In this document: positions 14,182-18,570 of the stretch, one piece after another | Layout of the letters: every line of letters starts with the position of its first letter | Position numbering within the stretch: the first letter of the stretch is position 1 | Assembly (NCBI GenBank): GCA_030039005.1 | Contig: JASHQT010000512.1 | Coordinates: 1 to 18,570, forward strand | Length of the DNA stretch: 18,570 nt | Source: Bryobacteraceae bacterium | GTDB lineage: Bacteria > Acidobacteriota > Terriglobia > Bryobacterales > Bryobacteraceae | Reading direction: 5' to 3' | The notes under the pieces: model-generated | Database searches by the model: none | What the model was told of the DNA's origin: nothing | Seen by the model: the letters and a program-made list of their open reading frames with translations, nothing else | Program-made: the position numbers and the translations under genes

Positions 14182-15822
14182 ATGCGGCTGGGCGAGATCC
14201 TGATCGGGCGCAAGCTGATCACCGAGGAGGACCTCGAGCGGGCGCTCGAACTGCAAAAGGAGCGCGGCGACAAGATCGGCAAAACGCTGGTCGACATGGG
14301 CTTCATTGCCATGCGCGACGTACTGGCCGCGCTCTCCGAGCAACTGGAAGTCCCGCTGGTCTCCATCGACGCTCCCCCCGTCGTCTCGCCGGAAACCGAA
14401 ACCCTCTCCCCCCGCTTTCTGCGCCAATTCCGCTGTCTGCCCATCAGCCGTGACGACCATACCATCACGCTCGCCATGGCCGATCCCCTGGATGTGGAAA
14501 CCATCGCGGCGGTTCGCAAGTGCACCGGGCTCAAAATCAGCACTGTGCTCGCGCCGGAGCAGGAAATCGTCGATGCGATCGACAAGTACTACGGCGAATC
14601 GGCCGCGCGCTCGGAGGCGGAGTTCGAATTCCAGGCCGGCGAGATGTCGGAAGACCTGGAGCACTTGCGCGACATGGCGAGCGAAGCGCCGGTCATTCGC
14701 CTGGTGAACGCCATCATCGCGTCGGCGGTCGAAAAGCGCGCCAGCGATATTCACCTGGAGCCGTTCGAGAAGGAATTTCGCATCCGCTACCGCATCGACG
14801 GCGTGCTGTACAACCAGGACCCGCCGCCGCGCGAACTCAAGGCTGCGATGATTTCGCGCGTGAAGCTGATGGCCAAGCTCAACATCGCCGAACGCCGCCT
14901 GCCGCAGGACGGCCGCATCAAGATCAAGACACTGGGACGAGAAGTGGATTTGCGTGTCTCCACGCTGCCCACCCTGTACGGGGAAAGCGTGGTGATGCGT
15001 TTGCTCGACCGCTCGGCCGGCGATTTCTACGATCTTGGCCGCCTGGGATTCGACCGGCACATGCTGAATCGCATGGAGTACTACACGTCGCTGCCACACG
15101 GAATTTTTCTGGTGACTGGACCCACCGGCAGCGGCAAGTCCACCACGCTCTATTCGGCGCTCAAGCGCATCAATCTCACCGACAAGAAGATCATCACCAT
15201 CGAAGATCCGGTCGAGTACCAAATGGACGGCATCAATCAGCTCCATGTGAATACGCAGATCGGGCTGACGTTCGCCTCCGGGCTAAGGCACATCGTGCGC
15301 CAGGACCCCGACGTCATCATGGTGGGTGAGATTCGCGACCGCGAGACCGCCGATATCGCGATCCGCTCCTCGCTCACCGGGCATTTCGTCTTCTCGACGC
15401 TGCACACCAACGACGCGCCCAGCGCCATCACGCGCCTGAGCGACATGGGCATGGAGAACTACTTGATTACGTCGTCATTGGTGGCGGTGCTGGCGCAGCG
15501 GCTGGTGCGCGTGATCTGCGACCATTGCAAGGAAACGAATGGAACGCGCATCGCGCCGGATGGCAGCACCGTCGTGTGCTATATCGGACGCGGCTGCGAG
15601 CACTGTTTCGGTTCCGGCTACACGGGGCGCGTGGGCATTTTCGAGCTGATGGAGTTGGGCGATGAGATCCGGCAGCTCATCATGAAAAATGCCGACGCCG
15701 CCGCCATCACCAACGTGGCGCGGCGCAACGGCATGCGCAATCTGCGCGAAGACGGCTGGTTGAAGGTGATGAACGGCGTCACGACGCCCGACGAGGTGAT
15801 GCGTGTCACGCAAGAGTTCTGA
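14182..15822 (+). CDS. gspE: Type II secretion system ATPase GspE (PilB/GspE family)
   Basis: A 546-residue cytoplasmic hexameric ATPase that powers pseudopilus assembly. The N-terminal GspE_N/MshEN-type domain begins MRLGEILIGRKLITEEDLE and spans about 1-140. The ATPase core has Walker A GPTGSGKST (313-321), an Asp box (about 331-349, ending EDPVEYQ), Walker B DVIMVGEIRD (377-386, E383) and the His box STLHTND (405-411). The metal-binding tetracysteine is present as CDHC (446-449) and CEHC (472-475). Length is typical. PilB and GspE are close relatives; the gspF-gspG-gspH order downstream decides for type II secretion. Start is three bases after the upstream stop. The last 17 bases overlap the antisense end of the RAYT gene. 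Confidence 0.93.
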   Translation: MRLGEILIGRKLITEEDLERALELQKERGDKIGKTLVDMGFIAMRDVLAALSEQLEVPLVSIDAPPVVSPETETLSPRFLRQFRCLPISRDDHTITLAMADPLDVETIAAVRKCTGLKISTVLAPEQEIVDAIDKYYGESAARSEAEFEFQAGEMSEDLEHLRDMASEAPVIRLVNAIIASAVEKRASDIHLEPFEKEFRIRYRIDGVLYNQDPPPRELKAAMISRVKLMAKLNIAERRLPQDGRIKIKTLGREVDLRVSTLPTLYGESVVMRLLDRSAGDFYDLGRLGFDRHMLNRMEYYTSLPHGIFLVTGPTGSGKSTTLYSALKRINLTDKKIITIEDPVEYQMDGINQLHVNTQIGLTFASGLRHIVRQDPDVIMVGEIRDRETADIAIRSSLTGHFVFSTLHTNDAPSAITRLSDMGMENYLITSSLVAVLAQRLVRVICDHCKETNGTRIAPDGSTVVCYIGRGCEHCFGSGYTGRVGIFELMELGDEIRQLIMKNADAAAITNVARRNGMRNLREDGWLKVMNGVTTPDEVMRVTQEF

Positions 15823-16411
15823 TCGAACCTGTGGCGTTCACACCTGTGGCGTTCACACTCATGTGAACGCTTCCCCTGTATTTCGGGTTAGCACTCGACC
15901 ACGCATAACGCTCGGGCTTCGCCACCAGTCCAGCTTTAACAGGATTCCACTCGATATACCGCGCGATCCTATGCCATTCCGGTTCGTTTCTGACGTAGTG
16001 GTCGTACGATTCCCGCTGCCAAAACGGCTCTCCCGTTCGTCGGAGGACGCGATTTGCTTCCCGTGCCGTTGCGCCCTTCAGCGACTTCAACAACAGACTC
16101 GGGTCAATTCCAGGCAGCAGAAGCACGTGGACATGATTCGCCATCATGACCCACGCCCCAAGCTGGTAATGGCCGAAGCCTTCGCCACGAAGCAGCGACC
16201 TAACAACTATTTTGGCGATCGTTTCCTGGCGCAAGTACAAAGGCCCCGAATGTGCGCTGTCCAGATACCGATCCACCGTAGCAAACATCACTCCATCCAC
16301 CACCTTCCGCGCCGGTGGGAATTGCGAATGTGGAAGACTTCCGTGCAGGCGCCAGGTTACGAAGAGCCACCGATTCCTCGGATAGATGTGCGAAAGATGG
16401 GGGTGGGTCAT
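15806..16411 (-). CDS. rayT: RAYT transposase (REP-associated tyrosine transposase, Y1/HUH type)
   Basis: A 201-residue single-domain Y1 transposase of the IS200-related RAYT family, which recognises REP hairpins and can cleave and join single-stranded DNA. The opening HLSHIYPRNRWLFVTWRLHGSLP region, the metal-binding HUH triad ANHVHVLLLP (H93, H95), the catalytic-tyrosine region WQRESYDHYVRN (Y136 most likely) and the tail YIEWNPVKAGLV are all characteristic. ATG 16411 is chosen; a TTG at 16438 would add nine residues. No ribosome site is clear. The C-terminus reads through the left REP units as SVNATGVNATG, and the stop codon lies in antisense within the end of gspE. It appears intact and therefore potentially active. 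Confidence 0.9.
   Translation of the reverse strand: MTHPHLSHIYPRNRWLFVTWRLHGSLPHSQFPPARKVVDGVMFATVDRYLDSAHSGPLYLRQETIAKIVVRSLLRGEGFGHYQLGAWVMMANHVHVLLLPGIDPSLLLKSLKGATAREANRVLRRTGEPFWQRESYDHYVRNEPEWHRIARYIEWNPVKAGLVAKPERYAWSSANPKYRGSVHMSVNATGVNATGSIRTLA
15831..15870 (+). repeat. Left REP unit of the RAYT element
   Basis: Two direct copies of GTGGCGTTCACA (15831-15842 and 15846-15857) are followed by TGTGAACGC (15862-15870). The second copy forms a perfect 9-bp stem (15849-15857 with 15862-15870) around the loop CTCA. The GTGG head precedes the stem, matching the GTRG tetranucleotide known for RAYT-linked REPs. Confidence 0.85.
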
Positions 16412-16446
16412 CAACGCGTAAGTGGAGTTGTTGAACAAAAAATCTC

Positions 16447-16492
16447 GCGTTCACACGAGTGTGAACGCCACAAGCACGAGTGTGAACGCCAC
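16447..16492 (-). repeat. Right REP unit of the RAYT element
   Basis: GCGTTCACA (16447-16455) pairs perfectly with TGTGAACGC (16460-16468) around the loop CGAG. The 19-bp unit CACGAGTGTGAACGCCACA occurs at 16454-16472 and again at 16475-16493, a 21-bp period. The first arm can therefore pair with either copy, giving alternative hairpins directly before the gspF start codon. Confidence 0.85.
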
Positions 16493-16496
16493 ACGT

Positions 16497-17705
16497 ATGA
16501 CTAACTATCACTTCCGGGCCGTGGCTTCCGATGGGCAGATTCGCACCGGCGCGATTCAGGCCGAATCCGAGCGTTTAGTTGCGTTCGAGCTGCGCCGCCA
16601 GGGCCTCTCGCCGGTTTACGTCGGCAAGGAACCCAAGAAATCGTTCGAAATCAAGCTGCCGTCGTTCACCGGCCGCAAGAAGAAGGACGTGTTGTTCTTC
16701 ACCCAGGAACTGTCCACGCTGTTGAGCGCGGGTGTTCCGGTAGACCGCGCGCTTTCCATCACGGCCGAACTGAACGAAAGGGAATCGTTCCGCAAGCTCG
16801 TGCTGGATATTCTGCGCGTCTTGAAAGGCGGGCGCACGCTGGCCGACAGCCTGGCGGCGCACCCCGATCATTTTTCGGAACTGTACATCAATATGGTGCG
16901 CGCGGGCGAAGCCGGCGGATCGCTCGCGGTGGTTTTCGAACGGCTCACCGAATTCGAGCGCACGCGCGACGATCTGCGCAGCTACATCATTTCATCCATG
17001 GCCTATCCGACGCTGCTCTCGCTGGTGGGCGTCGGGTCCATCCTCATCCTGATGAATTTCGTGGTGCCGCGATTTGCCGCGGTGTTCGAAGAGTCGCGCA
17101 TGCCCATGCCTCTGCCCACCAAAATGATGATCGTCGGAAGCAATTTTCTGCAAGCTTATGGCGGCATCGGTCTGGCGCTATTGGCCATCCTCGCGATCGG
17201 GACTTACACCTACGTGCGCACGCCGGCCGGACGCCTATGGTGGGATGCGCTGCGGCTCAAAATTCCGCTTCTGGGTGACGCGCTGCGCAAGGCCGAAACC
17301 GCGCGGTTCGCGCGCGCCATGGGGACCTTGGTGTCGAACACCGTACCGCTGGTGCAATCGCTCGCCATCGCCGGCGCCACGTTGAACAACCGGCGCATCG
17401 CGAAGTCGCTCGAGTCGGTTTCGCTCGGAGTGAAGCGCGGCGAAGGCCTGGCTGGACCTTTGCGGCGCGCCGGCCAATTCCCGCCCCTGGCCGCGCATTT
17501 GTTGAGCGTGGGCGAAGAAACCGGACGCCTGGATTCGATGTTCCACCGCATGGCCGACATCTACGACGCCGACACGCGCGCATCGATCCGGCGCTTTACG
17601 TCGTTGTTCGAGCCAATCGTTATTCTGATAATGGGCATTGTAGTAGGTAGTCTGATTTTGAGCATGCTGCTGGCGATCGTCGGCATGAACGACGTCGCCA
17701 TGTGA
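16497..17705 (+). CDS. gspF: Type II secretion inner-membrane platform protein GspF
   Basis: A 402-residue polytopic platform protein that links the GspE ATPase to the pseudopilus. Two T2SSF domains are visible: about 65-192 (FFTQELSTLLSAGVPVDRAL, then MVRAGEAGGSLAVVFERL) and about 268-394 (ARFARAMGTLVSNTVPLVQSL, then LLSVGEETGRLDSMFHRMADIYD). Membrane segments lie near 168-192, 222-240 and 371-394. The start at 16497 (MTNYHFRAVASDG) matches the usual GspF N-terminus. The frame remains open upstream to a GTG at 16422, but that extension only translates REP repeats (two SVNAT units). There is no Shine-Dalgarno: REP sequence stands where one should be, which suggests the insertion displaced the original leader. 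Confidence 0.92.
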   Translation: MTNYHFRAVASDGQIRTGAIQAESERLVAFELRRQGLSPVYVGKEPKKSFEIKLPSFTGRKKKDVLFFTQELSTLLSAGVPVDRALSITAELNERESFRKLVLDILRVLKGGRTLADSLAAHPDHFSELYINMVRAGEAGGSLAVVFERLTEFERTRDDLRSYIISSMAYPTLLSLVGVGSILILMNFVVPRFAAVFEESRMPMPLPTKMMIVGSNFLQAYGGIGLALLAILAIGTYTYVRTPAGRLWWDALRLKIPLLGDALRKAETARFARAMGTLVSNTVPLVQSLAIAGATLNNRRIAKSLESVSLGVKRGEGLAGPLRRAGQFPPLAAHLLSVGEETGRLDSMFHRMADIYDADTRASIRRFTSLFEPIVILIMGIVVGSLILSMLLAIVGMNDVAM

Positions 17706-17748
17706 GAAGAGCCGCGCCCGTGAGGAAGCGGTGGCTGGAGGTGATGCA

Positions 17749-18177
17749 ATGAAGAACAGAAAACGAAGCCAAGCCGGTGTCACGTTGATCGAAATGATGG
17801 TGGTGGTCACCATCATCGCGTTATTCGCGGCGCTGGTGCTGCCGAAGATGATGAATCAGGCCGACCGCGCCAAGGTTACCAAGGCCAAAGCCGATATCAA
17901 CGGGTTTGAGACCGCGCTCGGATCCTACAAGCTCGATACCGGCGTGTTCCCCACCACCGATCAGGGCCTGCAGGCGCTGCGCGTGCAGCCGGAGGGCGTC
18001 CAGAACTGGCAGGGTCCCTACGTGCAGAAAGACATCGGGAACGATCCGTGGGGCCATCCCTACGTCTATCACTATCCCGGCGATCACGGCGACGAGCCCG
18101 ACATCATCAGCTACGGCCTGGACGGCCAGCCCGGTGGAGACGGATACAGTGCCGACATCGTCAGTTGGAAGAACTAG
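17749..18177 (+). CDS. gspG: Type II secretion major pseudopilin GspG
   Basis: A 142-residue major pseudopilin, the main subunit of the periplasm-spanning pseudopilus. The short basic leader ends QAG before VTLIEMMVVV, so prepilin peptidase should cut after G10, with E5 of the mature protein in place. The hydrophobic helix follows (to about 32). The GspG hallmark region is present (YKLDTGVFPTTDQGLQAL, GPYVQKDIGNDPWGHPYVY) together with the Asp-rich loop DGQPGGDGYSADI that binds calcium in known GspG structures. The ATG at 17749 follows GGAGG by seven bases and is chosen over an in-frame ATG six codons upstream. Confidence 0.95.
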   Translation: MKNRKRSQAGVTLIEMMVVVTIIALFAALVLPKMMNQADRAKVTKAKADINGFETALGSYKLDTGVFPTTDQGLQALRVQPEGVQNWQGPYVQKDIGNDPWGHPYVYHYPGDHGDEPDIISYGLDGQPGGDGYSADIVSWKN

Positions 18178-18262
18178 CACCGCTGGCTTACGCGGGCGGC
18201 TCAGCTGTTCGCGGCTCGGTCGTCTCCTCACGTTACTGCGCCGCGTCCGCGAGGGAGCGGTT

Positions 18263-18570
18263 TTGCGGTCGCGCGCCGGCGTCACGCTCATCGAAATGAT
18301 GGTCGTGGTGGCGCTGATCTCGTTGATGGTCGGGGTCAGTTATCCGGCGATCACCTCGGGGATCGAAACGTTACGCTTGAACGGCGCCACCAACGGCATA
18401 GTCAGCTTCCTCGATTACGGATTGAGCCGCGCTGAGCGCCGACAGCAGACGGTGGAGATCACCATTTCCAAGGCCGACAACTCACTCGAAATGCGGTCCA
18501 CCGAACCCGGCTTTTATCGCAAGCTGCAACTGCCGGAGGGCGTCTCCATCGTGCAGGTGCTTCCGGCATT
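18263..18570 (+). CDS. gspH: Type II secretion minor pseudopilin, GspH/FimT-like, 3'-truncated by the window
   Basis: A partial ORF of 102 codons running off the window end. It starts at a TTG (18263) five bases after GGGAG; no ATG or GTG occurs upstream in this frame after the gspG stop. The leader is only six residues (LRSRAG) before VTLIEMMVVVALISLMVGVSYPAI, a standard class III prepilin signal with E at mature position 5. The following LRLNGATNGIVSFLDYGLSRAERRQQTVEITIS resembles the GspH/FimT minor pseudopilins, where residues after the helix lead into a beta-sheet domain. The 85-bp gap after gspG contains no other gene. Assignment to GspH rather than GspI or GspJ is likely from order and sequence. 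Confidence 0.8.
   Translation, partial: MRSRAGVTLIEMMVVVALISLMVGVSYPAITSGIETLRLNGATNGIVSFLDYGLSRAERRQQTVEITISKADNSLEMRSTEPGFYRKLQLPEGVSIVQVLPA

Larger units (their letters stand above)
15831..16492. mobile_element. REPtron: RAYT gene bounded by inverted REP units, inserted between gspE and gspF
   Basis: The termini form a perfect 13-bp inverted repeat, GTGGCGTTCACAC at 15831-15843 and its complement at 16480-16492. Each end carries one full hairpin plus one extra half-site facing outward, in mirror image. The element begins 8 bases after the gspE stop and ends 4 bases before the gspF ATG. Its gene runs against the operon. No target-site duplication is evident, as expected for the Y1 mechanism, which does not create one. 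Confidence 0.8.

Noticed and set aside
13702..15246. Long minus-strand ORF of 514 codons opposite the small secreted protein and gspE
   Set aside because: It is antisense to well-supported genes and rich in His, Arg and Gly from mirrored GC-rich codons, with no domain. It is a frame shadow.
15831..16492. CRISPR-like repeats near the RAYT gene
   Set aside because: Units are palindromic REPs at two ends of one gene with 15- and 21-bp periods. There are no regular spacers and no cas genes.
16422..16496. N-terminal extension of GspF starting at GTG 16422
   Set aside because: It would only add translated REP repeats before the standard GspF N-terminus. It is kept as a possibility in the findings but not as the annotated start.

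Overview
The window is GC-rich, gene-dense bacterial chromosome. It looks like an Acidobacteriota genome, probably Solibacter/Bryobacter-like. That is an inference from the gene mix (Tat-exported type B esterase, amidohydrolase, SBP56, type II secretion genes, RAYT/REP elements) and the codon bias, not from a marker gene. There are no rRNA, tRNA, CRISPR or phage genes.

Layout. (1) 1-5377: an exported-hydrolase block. A 5'-truncated YtcJ-like amidohydrolase overlaps a secreted nucleotide pyrophosphatase/phosphodiesterase (both +). These converge on a minus-strand pair, a secreted HEAT-repeat protein followed by a Tat-type carboxylesterase. (2) 5378-5765: a divergent intergenic region holding a 100-bp element of nested palindromes related to the REP repeats found further right. 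(3) 5766-7837: a secreted TPR protein and a secreted protein with two internal NTF2-like repeats. (4) 7869-10315: a short signal-peptide ORF directly upstream of a SecA paralogue that lacks the helical wing domain and the C-terminal tail. The ORF ends in three CCT proline codons that are complementary to the secA Shine-Dalgarno. The layout resembles E. coli secM-secA and is the most interesting finding. (5) 10329-12367 (minus): an SBP56/methanethiol-oxidase-type protein translationally coupled (ATGA) to a His-rich polytopic membrane protein. (6) 12534-18570: an ECF sigma factor, a zf-HC2 anti-sigma factor and a small secreted protein chained by ATGA overlaps, then gspE, gspF, gspG and the start of gspH. 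A RAYT gene bounded by REP palindromes lies between gspE and gspF, on the opposite strand.

Protein export is the common theme: a reduced SecA with a possible secretion-monitor leader, a type II secretion operon headed by its own sigma/anti-sigma pair, and many exported enzymes that could be cargo. Function calls rest on motifs read by eye. No database search or RNA folding was run.
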